Assembly (NCBI GenBank): GCA_963576735.1
Contig: CAUYWD010000278.1
Location: forward strand, 1-64,000
From: Bedellia somnulentella
Taxonomy: Eukaryota; Arthropoda; Insecta; Lepidoptera; Bedelliidae
Length of the DNA stretch: 64,000 nucleotides
Direction: 5' to 3'
Shown: piece by piece, positions 1 through 9,768 of the stretch
Layout of the letters: each line of letters begins with the position of its first letter
Numbering within the stretch: the first letter of the stretch is position 1
Notes under the pieces: model-generated
Databases searched by the model: none
What the model saw: only the letters and a program-made list of their open reading frames with translations
Told to the model about the DNA's origin: nothing
Program-made: the position numbers and the translations under genes

Positions 1-1721
1 AGGGTGTTGAAGGCATTGGCGATATCGAGGCTAATCGCCAGCACCACTTTACCCTCTTCGACCGCTTGCCCAGAATGAGAGCGGACCCACCGGATCGCAT
101 CGACCGTAGAGCGCCCCACTCTGAAGCCGTACTGCCTATCCGACAGATCGGGGCCCTCGTCGGCTAGATGCGCGTATACGCGCTCGGCGATCACTCTCTC
201 AAACAGCTTCCCCGACTCGTCCAGGAGGCATATGGGGCGGTAGGATGAGGGAAGGGAGGCGTTCTTGCCCTCTTTCCGCAGGAGCACCAGCCCCGCCCTT
301 CTCCAGTCACTGGGGTAGTGGCCCAACCGGAGACAGCAGGTGAATAGCAGCTGAAGTCTGCCACCCAGTACCTTCAGCGCTAACGCCCACGCTTTCCCTG
401 GGATTCCGTCCGGGCCCGGGGCTGTGTTCTTCCTGCCCATCCGTTTCACTGCTCTCTCCAGCTCCTCGGACGTAACCGCCCAGTCCTCCGACCACAGCAG
501 CTCCTGTGGGTAGGCTGCTCCCGTGAGGCGTTCATCCCGGGCAAAGGGGAACAGGGTGTCCACCACATTTGTCAGGAATTCCGCCTCGAGGGTTTCGGTT
601 ACCGGTGGGGCCCATGGACGCAGTTTCCCGAGGACCACCTTATAAGGCTTCCCCCAAGGATCCTGGTCCAGCTGCTCTGTCAGTTCCTTCCATGAGCTCT
701 CTTTTGATTGAGCGATCGCGTTTTGCAGGCGCACAGTTGCCTCCCTGTAGGCTAGATAGGCTTCGGTTTTTTCGGCGTCCGTAGCCCGCCGCCGTCTTCG
801 GGTTCTGTTACACCTTCGCCTACTAGCCAAACAGGCTGTGCGGAGTCCCGCGATTTCGCCCGACCACCAATACTGGCTCCTCCTCTCGCGGGGCCTGGTT
901 CGTGGCATAGCGGAGTCGCAGACGGTAACCATGGTTTCCCGGAACCATTCAGCCTCTGCTTCCGGGTTGATTATGTCTGGCTCGGGCTGCCAGGCCGCCA
1001 CGTTTGCTGCCGCCGACAGCAGGTCCCGGTCCATCTTTTTAGCGCACCACCTATTCTGGGTAACCTCCTGATGAGCAGGTCTTTTCGGCGTCGACATCCT
1101 CATCTCAACATAGTGGTGGTCGGATAGAGTGGCCACACCATCCATCACTCTCCAACCAGAGACTTTGCTGAGGGCCGCCCGGTTCGCAAAGGAGAGGTCG
1201 ACGACCGAATCCCCCTGCCATCGTGAGCAGGTGGGCGTTCTACCGGAGTTCAACAAGATGACGTCCATCTGGGCCGCCCACTCCTGGATGGTTTCCCCCC
1301 TGCGGTTGCAAGTTGTGTCCCCCCAGGCTCGGGATCGGGCATTAAAGTCCCCCAAGAGCATCATCGGGTGATGGGTGAGGTCACTCGTGCAGACCGCAAG
1401 GGAGTCCAGAAAGGTCTCAAACTCAGCCAGGCTGCAGTTTGGTGAGGCGTAGCAGCTAACGATAACTGTTTTGCCCCACTTTACGGCAACCCAGCCTTGT
1501 CCCTGTCTCAGCAATGTAGCGGGCATGTTGTTGAGGCTCCCACCCCAGTACACCGCTGCCATGCCTGTAGAATCTTTGAACCAGCGGGGATGATCTGGGA
1601 CGCTGTATGGTTCTTGGACCGCGGCCACTGCCACAGACCTTTCTGATGCGTATTGCATAAGGAGGTCTTGTGCCCCGCGGCAGTGGTTGAGGTTGCATTG
1701 GATAATGATGTGGTTATCCAT
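1..1721 (-). CDS. A1 ORF2 (partial): APE endonuclease and start of reverse transcriptase
   Basis: The frame is open from the ATG at 1721-1719 to the window edge, about 573 codons, with no stop. It starts MDNHIIIQCNLNHCRGAQD, as ORF2 of A2 does. It holds the endonuclease signature residues of the APE/EEP fold: the EPY glutamate near residue 37, GDFNARS near 120 and SDHHYV near 200. After a basic arginine-rich stretch it enters the reverse transcriptase domain (TAPGPDGIPG, SYRPICLLDE, SLDIANAFNT), and the window ends just after motif A. The product would nick telomere repeats and copy element RNA at the nick. The start overlaps the ORF1 stop by 8 bases. It is an open copy, but completeness cannot be judged from this window. 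Confidence 0.9.
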   Translation of the reverse strand, partial: MDNHIIIQCNLNHCRGAQDLLMQYASERSVAVAAVQEPYSVPDHPRWFKDSTGMAAVYWGGSLNNMPATLLRQGQGWVAVKWGKTVIVSCYASPNCSLAEFETFLDSLAVCTSDLTHHPMMLLGDFNARSRAWGDTTCNRRGETIQEWAAQMDVILLNSGRTPTCSRWQGDSVVDLSFANRAALSKVSGWRVMDGVATLSDHHYVEMRMSTPKRPAHQEVTQNRWCAKKMDRDLLSAAANVAAWQPEPDIINPEAEAEWFRETMVTVCDSAMPRTRPRERRSQYWWSGEIAGLRTACLASRRRCNRTRRRRRATDAEKTEAYLAYREATVRLQNAIAQSKESSWKELTEQLDQDPWGKPYKVVLGKLRPWAPPVTETLEAEFLTNVVDTLFPFARDERLTGAAYPQELLWSEDWAVTSEELERAVKRMGRKNTAPGPDGIPGKAWALALKVLGGRLQLLFTCCLRLGHYPSDWRRAGLVLLRKEGKNASLPSSYRPICLLDESGKLFERVIAERVYAHLADEGPDLSDRQYGFRVGRSTVDAIRWVRSHSGQAVEEGKVVLAISLDIANAFNT

Positions 1722-2434
1722 GTTTTGCGGCGTTTAGATCCTCCCCAGTGGTTGTTACCACTTTCGCCGGTATTCTCCCGGTCTTTTTGGCATTTCCGTT
1801 CAGGTGCTGTAGGCAGCTTTTGGATCCCAAGCGGTGGTTTGCTGGTTTCCCTGCCTCGGTGCACAGAGGGCATTTCGGCTCCTTTGCAGCGCATTCGCGG
1901 GCCTTGTGGCCTTTTTCCCCGCACCTGTAGCAGCAGTCGCTGCGGTCAGTCGAATTAGGGCACTGTTTCCGGACGTGGCCAAAGTCCATGCACTTATAGC
2001 ACTGCGTTTTTCGAGATTTCAGGGGCTCAACTCGGGCAGCGGCCCACCCCACAGGCAGTGTCTTTCCCGTCGCCAGCCTATTTGCGACAGCTATAGGGCA
2101 TTTCACCCAGGCCGTGCCGAGTCGGCTTTGGCCTCTTCGGTGAACGTCCCCCACCTTCACCTCCGACTCTTTGCAGCCGCTGGCTGCCACTATTGCGGCC
2201 ACAACATCTTGGGCAGATAGGGAGTCGTCCAGATCGTGGATGCGGATCTCCGAGGTTTTAACCGGCCGCACGATACTGACCTCGAAGTCGGTCAGTTTCG
2301 CCGTCATGGCGGCAGCCAGTGCGTCAGCTTTGTTGGTACTGTCCGGCCCTGGTACCTCAAGCAGAAGGCCTCCCGAGAGGGTTTTCCTCTGGCGGACCGT
2401 TGGGATACCGAGGTCCCTCAGGTTAATCCGCTCA
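1714..2434 (-). pseudogene. A1 ORF1 C-terminal fragment (Gag, zinc knuckles)
   Basis: About 240 codons remain, open to the 5' truncation at 2434, so the start codon is missing. The first internal ATG is at 2307. The fragment contains the RNA-binding domain (the segment with IHDLDDSLSAQDVVAAIVAA) and three zinc knuckles: CYKCMDFGHVRKQC, CYRCGEKGHKAREC and a longer CPLC...H...C. It ends ...AAKHG followed by TAA at 1716-1714. By analogy with other R1-clade Gags it binds element RNA and DNA. Without the N-terminal part and the 5' UTR this copy is probably not autonomous. Confidence 0.85.
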
Positions 2435-4487
2435 ACCTAACCTAACCTAACCTAACCTAACCTAACCTAACCTAACCTAACCTAACCTAACCTAACCTAA
2501 CCTAACCTAACCTAACCTAACCTAACCTAACCTAACCTAACCTAACCTAACCTAACCTAACCTAACCTAACCTAACCTAACCTAACCTAACCTAACCTAA
2601 CCTAACCTAACCTAACCTAACCTAACCTAACCTAACCTAACCTAACCTAACCTAACCTAACCTAACCTAACCTAACCTAACCTAACCTAACCTAACCTAA
2701 CCTAACCTAACCTAACCTAACCTAACCTAACCTAACCTAACCTAACCTAACCTAACCTAACCTAACCTAACCTAACCTAACCTAACCTAACCTAACCTAA
2801 CCTAACCTAACCTAACCTAACCTAACCTAACCTAACCTAACCTAACCTAACCTAACCTAACCTAACCTAACCTAACCTAACCTAACCTAACCTAACCTAA
2901 CCTAACCTAACCTAACCTAACCTAACCTAACCTAACCTAACCTAACCTAACCTAACCTAACCTAACCTAACCTAACCTAACCTAACCTAACCTAACCTAA
3001 CCTAACCTAACCTAACCTAACCTAACCTAACCTAACCTAACCTAACCTAACCTAACCTAACCTAACCTAACCTAACCTAACCTAACCTAACCTAACCTAA
3101 CCTAACCTAACCTAACCTAACCTAACCTAACCTAACCTAACCTAACCTAACCTAACCTAACCTAACCTAACCTAACCTAACCTAACCTAACCTAACCTAA
3201 CCTAACCTAACCTAACCTAACCTAACCTAACCTAACCTAACCTAACCTAACCTAACCTAACCTAACCTAACCTAACCTAACCTAACCTAACCTAACCTAA
3301 CCTAACCTAACCTAACCTAACCTAACCTAACCTAACCTAACCTAACCTAACCTAACCTAACCTAACCTAACCTAACCTAACCTAACCTAACCTAACCTAA
3401 CCTAACCTAACCTAACCTAACCTAACCTAACCTAACCTAACCTAACCTAACCTAACCTAACCTAACCTAACCTAACCTAACCTAACCTAACCTAACCTAA
3501 CCTAACCTAACCTAACCTAACCTAACCTAACCTAACCTAACCTAACCTAACCTAACCTAACCTAACCTAACCTAACCTAACCTAACCTAACCTAACCTAA
3601 CCTAACCTAACCTAACCTAACCTAACCTAACCTAACCTAACCTAACCTAACCTAACCTAACCTAACCTAACCTAACCTAACCTAACCTAACCTAACCTAA
3701 CCTAACCTAACCTAACCTAACCTAACCTAACCTAACCTAACCTAACCTAACCTAACCTAACCTAACCTAACCTAACCTAACCTAACCTAACCTAACCTAA
3801 CCTAACCTAACCTAACCTAACCTAACCTAACCTAACCTAACCTAACCTAACCTAACCTAACCTAACCTAACCTAACCTAACCTAACCTAACCTAACCTAA
3901 CCTAACCTAACCTAACCTAACCTAACCTAACCTAACCTAACCTAACCTAACCTAACCTAACCTAACCTAACCTAACCTAACCTAACCTAACCTAACCTAA
4001 CCTAACCTAACCTAACCTAACCTAACCTAACCTAACCTAACCTAACCTAACCTAACCTAACCTAACCTAACCTAACCTAACCTAACCTAACCTAACCTAA
4101 CCTAACCTAACCTAACCTAACCTAACCTAACCTAACCTAACCTAACCTAACCTAACCTAACCTAACCTAACCTAACCTAACCTAACCTAACCTAACCTAA
4201 CCTAACCTAACCTAACCTAACCTAACCTAACCTAACCTAACCTAACCTAACCTAACCTAACCTAACCTAACCTAACCTAACCTAACCTAACCTAACCTAA
4301 CCTAACCTAACCTAACCTAACCTAACCTAACCTAACCTAACCTAACCTAACCTAACCTAACCTAACCTAACCTAACCTAACCTAACCTAACCTAACCTAA
4401 CCTAACCTAACCTAACCTAACCTAACCTAACCTAACCTAACCTAACCTAACCTAACCTAACCTAACCTAACCTAACCTAACCTAACC
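2435..4487. repeat. Telomere repeat array (CCTAA)n, about 410 units
   Basis: This is an uninterrupted, apparently perfect array of the insect telomere pentamer, 2053 bp long. C-rich units are on the + strand, so the G-rich strand runs 5'-3' to the left. It separates the 5' end of A1 from the 5' end of G1, and therefore lies distal to G1. Confidence 0.98.
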
Positions 4488-5595
4488 CCTCTTGCCCCTC
4501 GGCCATCATTTAGAGTGCCCGCGTTTCTTGTTGCAAAAATTTGCTCCGCAGTTTTTAATGTTTTAAAAATAGTTGCAATCGGTTTTTGAAACTTGTTTTA
4601 TCGTGATAAATACCGATAATTAATTACGCACATTCCTGTGTTTTTCGTTTCCCTGGGCAGTTGTAAAACCCAGGGTTATAAGTGAAAAAGTGTGTTTTTG
4701 AAAATCAAAAAGTGCTTCAAAAAATCATAACTCCGGAACGAGATCTTTGACGTGCGGATTTTAAACTGCAGTTGTGTGCAGCGCAGCGCGCTTTACGTGA
4801 TTCCGAAAAAATTTTCCGTGCGCCGCCGAAAATCGAATTTTCGCGGCGACTTTTCCGGATTGCTGTTTTTCACCAAAAATTCGGGACAAGAGTTTACTGG
4901 TGTTTTTTGATCATAGAAAATTGGACCTACACCACGCAATACCAGGACAGTTGAAATTTTGAAAATCCGATGGAAATTGGATTTTTAGTGAAGGAAATAA
5001 GAAAACTATAAAATTGGTGCGAACTTCAAAAAATATTTTTTCTAATTCTTCCGCGACAACTTGCTGGTTTATTGGTGATTCGGTTAGAGACTCTATCGAA
5101 CTATTACTTTAAGTGAAAAAATTCGTACATTTAATTTGACTTTTCCTTGAGAAAAATCGGTTTTTCCGAAACCCTCAAATCCTAGAAAATACAGTGGGAC
5201 ATCTAGGATTCAAAACAAGACTGACATATATGTAAGTACCTTTTCATAATAGATCTAGCAGAGAAAATTTTAAAATTTTTTGATAATTTCACTGTTATTT
5301 TGTATTTTTGTGTAAATTTTGCTGTTTTTTTCAACTTCCCCCCTAAGGGGCAGTTTGAAAAATATTTTCTCTAACAGATTTAGATAGGCCTTCCGAGGAC
5401 GCGTCTAACGAGCCCAAGCTCATTAAAATCGGACCAAAACTGTGGCCACAGGACCGGTTTGAAGATTTCACAGCACTAAATTGTAAGAGCGAGACAGGAA
5501 AGGTCGCCTGTTTCACTGAGTTTCAAACTCTTATAACTCAGCCATTTTTGGTGATACAAACCTGCGGTTTTCTTTGTTGGGACGGGACCAACGAC

Positions 5596-5633
5596 CTCTA
5601 CACTTGGATACTCTACATAGAGCAAGTGTAGAG
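5596..5633 (+). other. G1 5' UTR compound hairpin 1
   Basis: CTCTACACTTG (5596-5606) pairs perfectly with CAAGTGTAGAG (5623-5633), an 11-bp stem. The loop itself contains a self-complementary CTCTACATAGAG. A related hairpin lies about 280 bp downstream. Confidence 0.75.
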
Positions 5634-5877
5634 CATTTTCTTACCCCCTCTTTTTTCCTCGCCATTCGATAGCGCTCGTCTCGCTGATTGGCTAGAACCC
5701 AATCTCGAGCTTCTACGACCAAAACTTTAGTTTCTAGAGCGATTTTAAATTTTTCAATTCTATATATTTATTTATTTTATAGATAAATATATAGAAAATT
5801 GTCCTTAAAGTTGAATATCTCCGGAACGGAGAGTCCTACCGACTCCGGGTTTTCAACATCGGACTGGTCATCTTGAG

Positions 5878-5917
5878 CTCTACACATTGAGCTACTCTAC
5901 GTAGAGCAGTGGTAGAG
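5878..5917 (+). other. G1 5' UTR compound hairpin 2
   Basis: CTCTAC at 5878 pairs with GTAGAG at 5912-5917, and CATTG pairs with CAGTG just inside, with one bulged A. The loop again contains a palindrome, CTCTACGTAGAG. The architecture is the same as hairpin 1 with changed bases, which suggests a conserved RNA fold. Confidence 0.7.
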
Positions 5918-6235
5918 CCAAAATTTTTCTTCCCGTTTTTCCCCATTTTCACGTGGGATTTTCATCCCGACTGTGTTTTAAACAGCCCAGCACGCGAATA
6001 CCGTCCTCTGGAGACCTCAAAAGGTACATAGAGCAAATATTTATTGACTCTATCACACCCACCATACTATTGTTATTGCTTTAATTATTTAAATTTTTAT
6101 GTATTGCTAGGTTAGGACTTTTAAATATTATATAATTGATTTATTTCACATACTAGAATAAGATTGGATACTTTACACCCACAAATTGACTGTTGAGCAG
6201 TGTTGACTAAGGAAATCATTGAAATACAACACACA

Positions 6236-7720
6236 ATGGCAAAAGCCACCAAGCCCAGTGACAACATGCCAATAGAGAAACTGGAGACGGCTACAATAGC
6301 CAAAGACGGAAAATTGGATGGCAGCGCCGCAAAGGCAAAAATGCTGTTTACAAAGGCAATGGCCGAATTGAAAGAATCCGGCAACTTGAAAGGAACCATA
6401 AAAACTTCTGTGCAAATTTGTATACAGGGCCTCTACGACCTTGTAGTGGACCTGTCCCAGTCCCGAACCGATTTGCTACTCTCAAATGCGAACCTGAAAA
6501 TATCACACAGCGAAGAGCTGCTTAAGGAAAGACAGAAGATTCTTGATGGGCTGGAGACCATAAACACCCTTAACCTGCCGGAAGCAATAACGCCCATCAT
6601 CGACTCCTTCGATACACTAAGAACAAGTGTCATCAACCTGACAACTCAAGGTGGCAGTGCGGGCAATAAGGCACTGATGGAGGACCAAAGGGCCCTGATG
6701 GAGGACCTACAAGCTTCGGTCAGGACGCTATCTGATGCTGTGCATCAGTCTAATAGCACACGGTCTTCAGACACCCTAACTAGTGGCATTGAAGGGATTA
6801 CATTAAAGATTGCTGCTGTTTCAGAAGAGATCAGCGAAATGAAGAAAGCAGTAGGCGACCTGAAAACTGCAGGGCCGCTAACGTATGCACAGGTGTTGGC
6901 GGCACCGTATGAACCTAACTTAGAACCCGAATGTGCGAGAGATGTAGTAAGAGAGACTATGCACTCTCTTGTTGTATCGTCCCACCTAGGCCAAGAGACA
7001 TGTAGCCAGATAGTGAGTAGACTCAGAACGAACCTAAACTGTCTCGAAAACAACATCAAAATAGACCGAATACGGATGGCCAAAGACCAGAAGGTCATTA
7101 TTAGTACCGGCTGTAAAGAAACAACCGAAGAGCTGAAAAGGAAAATACAGGAGGATAAGACCCTGAAGGTTGAAAACGCCAAAAACAAGGACCCTCTTAT
7201 CATCCTGAAGGAGGTTCGGAGCGAAACTACGGACGAGGAGATAATTCGAGCCATAACCAGCGACTACAACCATCAAATCTGGAGCAGATTCGATTATCCC
7301 GAAGAAGAGCGCCTAGTCAAAGTCCAGTATAGGAAGAAAACCAAAAACCCCGAGCTATGTCATGTGGTCCTGTCAGTGAGTCCACCTATGTGGAGTATAT
7401 ATACGGACGCAGGAGAAGTATATCTCCCCCTCCAACTGGTACACGTGGCCGACCAATCCCCACTGATACAGTGCACGAAATGCCTCGGGTTCGGCCACGG
7501 GCGCAGATATTGCAAAGAGCCGGAAGACCTGTGTTCCCACTGCGGCGGCGCGCACCAACGTTCGCGGTGTGAGCACTGGCTCGCGAGAACGGTTCCTGAA
7601 TGCCGTAACTGCAAGCTATCAAAAATGGCTCGTGCAGACCACAATACGTTTGACAATAGATGCCCCATCCGCAAGAAATGGGACGCGATAGCGCGTTCTG
7701 CAGTAGATTATTATAGATAG
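6236..7720 (+). CDS. G1 Gag-like protein (ORF1), 494 aa, zinc knuckles, no partner ORF2
   Basis: I start at ATG 6236 (CACACAATGG context). An in-frame TGA lies at 6194, and the only earlier options are GTG/TTG. The N-terminal third is helical and acidic, with a SGNLKGT motif near residue 50 and a small internal repeat (ALMEDQ, RALMEDL). A heptad-like stretch then leads into TYAQVLA, a segment typical of LINE Gags. An RRM-like region follows. The C-terminal knuckles at about 413-476 are CTKCLGFGHGRRYC (CX2CX4HX4C), CSHCGGAHQRSRC (CX2CX3HX4C) and a longer CRNC...H...C. The last residues (CPIRKKWDAIARSAVDYY) resemble Gags of insect Jockey- and I-like LINEs. Expected role: RNA binding and particle formation, with possible telomere delivery. 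Stop at 7718-7720, followed by stops in all frames. Confidence 0.85.
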   Translation: MAKATKPSDNMPIEKLETATIAKDGKLDGSAAKAKMLFTKAMAELKESGNLKGTIKTSVQICIQGLYDLVVDLSQSRTDLLLSNANLKISHSEELLKERQKILDGLETINTLNLPEAITPIIDSFDTLRTSVINLTTQGGSAGNKALMEDQRALMEDLQASVRTLSDAVHQSNSTRSSDTLTSGIEGITLKIAAVSEEISEMKKAVGDLKTAGPLTYAQVLAAPYEPNLEPECARDVVRETMHSLVVSSHLGQETCSQIVSRLRTNLNCLENNIKIDRIRMAKDQKVIISTGCKETTEELKRKIQEDKTLKVENAKNKDPLIILKEVRSETTDEEIIRAITSDYNHQIWSRFDYPEEERLVKVQYRKKTKNPELCHVVLSVSPPMWSIYTDAGEVYLPLQLVHVADQSPLIQCTKCLGFGHGRRYCKEPEDLCSHCGGAHQRSRCEHWLARTVPECRNCKLSKMARADHNTFDNRCPIRKKWDAIARSAVDYYR

Positions 7721-8857
7721 ATAGCTGGGATAAGGACCATAGGTATATATATAATTGTAATTTATTATTTATTATATAAGGAGTGAAATAAGCAAAGTAA
7801 TGCGAATGTAAAATTATCTTGTGATCGGGAACAACCGAAACACTAAAATAGGATGTATATTGCATACAGAGTATTTTAATTTAAGTTTGTACACAAGTTT
7901 TTGCATTAAGGCGAAATTGATGTAGGTAATATATTATGAGAATATAATACTCTACATAACAAGAAAGGTAAATGATAGCTGGATATATATGTAAATTTTA
8001 TTGTAATTTATTTTTATACGATATTTGGAAAACCTTATAAAATGTAAACCACATTCAGACTGGATAAATTCCAATCGAATCATAAAATAACAAATGTCAG
8101 AGCGCCAATGTAATATGTTTTTCAAAAAAAAAAAAAAAAAGAAACACAATAGTAGAAAAAATATATTATATACCAAAACAAAAAAATAGAGGAAAAAAAA
8201 AAAAAAAAAAAAAAAAATAGTAAATAAAAAATACTGAACAATCTAAAAATGAACAAAAAGAAAACATAAAAAAATAATAGAGGAAAAACAAAAAATCAAT
8301 TGTCATGGAAAACTATTTGTACTAAAAACATATCCTTTATTTTGTCTAACCAATCCAAACAGAAAATTTTTGTGCAAATAACTCCATCCTCAATAATTGA
8401 AAATGTATTTAATGTATAATATCTCAGTTATTCGATTGAAAATTGTTAAACAATCTGAAATCGAAAGCCAAAGTATTTATTTAAGGTTATATAGTATATA
8501 TATTGATACGTGTATCAAAAATGTAATATTTATGCTGTAATTTAAGTTATATACGAAATGAATATAGTTTATATAGTCAATAAAACAAAATGTAAAGAAA
8601 GATTAATATATGTATAAATGGACTAAAGTACCTATGTAATTGTCAAAGCTATCGCAAGAATTGCAATATAAACACAAGCACAAACCTGTTGTACCTGTAC
8701 CTGCTGTACCTGTTGTACTCATCTGAGAATGTTCTAAATGGTGGCTGAGCCACCAATATATAATAAACCTTAAATAAATACTGTTCAACAAAGTCCGCTT
8801 GAAACCATGAAGCGGGAAAAGTACGTTCGGAACCTCCAAAACGGGGGTTCCACAATT
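7721..8857 (+). other. G1 3' UTR, A/T-rich, with A-rich irregular repeats and AATAAA signals
   Basis: There is no ORF with content. The segment 8118-8300 is strongly A-rich, with two long A runs (about 8126-8141 and 8194-8217) and a repeated 'ATAGAGGAAAAA' phrase near 8186 and 8277. AATAAA occurs at 8579-8584 and twice more between about 8760 and 8780, the last being about 80 nt before the A-tail. Long A-rich 3' UTRs are also a feature of Drosophila telomeric elements. Confidence 0.7.
8795..8851 (+). other. G1 3'-terminal stem-loops
   Basis: Two hairpins sit directly before the poly(A). CCGCTT (8795-8800) pairs with AAGCGG (8810-8815). GGAACCTCC (8829-8837) pairs with GGGGGTTCC (8843-8851), nine pairs including one G-U, with loop AAAAC. 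Only six bases (ACAATT) lie between the second hairpin and the A-tail. The B elements have the same arrangement (hairpin, ACGT, A-tail), so this may be the enzyme's recognition structure. Confidence 0.75.
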
Positions 8858-8879
8858 AAAAAAAAAAAGAAAAAAAAAA

Positions 8880-9719
8880 CCTAACCTAACCTAACCTAAC
8901 CTAACCTAACCTAACCTAACCTAACCTAACCTAACCTAACCTAACCTAACCTAACCTAACCTAACCTAACCTAACCTAACCTAACCTAACCTAACCTAAC
9001 CTAACCTAACCTAACCTAACCTAACCTAACCTAACCTAACCTAACCTAACCTAACCTAACCTAACCTAACCTAACCTAACCTAACCTAACCTAACCTAAC
9101 CTAACCTAACCTAACCTAACCTAACCTAACCTAACCTAACCTAACCTAACCTAACCTAACCTAACCTAACCTAACCTAACCTAACCTAACCTAACCTAAC
9201 CTAACCTAACCTAACCTAACCTAACCTAACCTAACCTAACCTAACCTAACCTAACCTAACCTAACCTAACCTAACCTAACCTAACCTAACCTAACCTAAC
9301 CTAACCTAACCTAACCTAACCTAACCTAACCTAACCTAACCTAACCTAACCTAACCTAACCTAACCTAACCTAACCTAACCTAACCTAACCTAACCTAAC
9401 CTAACCTAACCTAACCTAACCTAACCTAACCTAACCTAACCTAACCTAACCTAACCTAACCTAACCTAACCTAACCTAACCTAACCTAACCTAACCTAAC
9501 CTAACCTAACCTAACCTAACCTAACCTAACCTAACCTAACCTAACCTAACCTAACCTAACCTAACCTAACCTAACCTAACCTAACCTAACCTAACCTAAC
9601 CTAACCTAACCTAACCTAACCTAACCTAACCTAACCTAACCTAACCTAACCTAACCTAACCTAACCTAACCTAACCTAACCTAACCTAACCTAACCTAAC
9701 CTAACCTAACCTAACCTAA

Positions 9720-9721
<2 letters not shown>
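8880..9721. repeat. Telomere repeat array (CCTAA)n, about 168 units
   Basis: A perfect 842-bp array between the A-tail of G1 and the poly(T) of B1. Two elements with opposite strands meet here tail to tail, with only telomere repeats between them. Confidence 0.98.

Positions 9722-9766
<45 letters not shown>

Positions 9767-9768
<2 letters not shown>

Larger units (their letters stand above)
1..2434 (-). mobile_element. A1: 5'-truncated family A non-LTR retrotransposon, 3' part beyond the window
   Basis: The copy runs 5'-3' from 2434 leftward and leaves the window at base 1. It aligns with A2 at a constant offset of 18,061 bp over its whole length, with no net indel. It therefore carries the C-terminal part of ORF1 and the N-terminal half of ORF2. 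The 5' end is cut inside ORF1 and joins the telomere repeat directly (gctc then AACCTAACC). Such 5' truncation is usual for target-primed reverse transcription. Confidence 0.9.
4488..6235 (+). other. G1 5' UTR or promoter region, non-coding, with repeated hairpin units
   Basis: No convincing ORF lies in these 1.75 kb; the short open frames (4772-4954 and the minus-strand 5531-5722) have no recognisable content. Related blocks recur: an 'ACTCCGGAACG'-like segment near 4729 and again near 5819, and two compound hairpins ending in CTCTAC/GTAGAG (5596-5633 and 5878-5917). Several short runs of T are scattered through it. A promoter could lie anywhere in this region and I cannot place one. Confidence 0.65.
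4488..8879 (+). mobile_element. G1: Gag-only telomeric retroelement in the opposite orientation (HeT-A-like layout)
   Basis: A 4.4 kb unit is bounded by perfect telomere repeats on both sides (CCTAACC then CCTCTTGCC on the left; poly(A) then CCTAACC on the right). It has a 1.75 kb 5' region, one Gag ORF (6236-7720), a 1.1 kb A/T-rich 3' region, AATAAA signals, a terminal hairpin and a 22-base A-rich tail. No reverse transcriptase or endonuclease ORF is present on either strand. It is the only plus-strand element here, and it is A/T-rich in contrast to the G/C-rich A and B families. It may depend on another element's enzyme or be a deleted derivative. Known analogy: Drosophila HeT-A encodes Gag only and its A-tail faces the centromere, as here. 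Confidence 0.85.

Noticed and set aside
2435..4487. CRISPR or other microbial repeat array
   Set aside because: Uniform 5-bp units without spacers, insect telomere motif, eukaryotic LINEs on all sides.
4488..4700. HDV-like ribozyme at the G1 5' end
   Set aside because: I could not find a P1/P2/P3 nest in the first 200 bases; a descriptor search would be needed to exclude it.
8126..8217. Internal A tracts in the G1 3' UTR as the tail of a nested element
   Set aside because: No telomere repeat, target duplication or new 5' end follows them; they fit an A-rich UTR.
7721..8857. Remnant reverse transcriptase in G1
   Set aside because: Stops in all frames on both strands, and no RT or endonuclease motif in the short frames.
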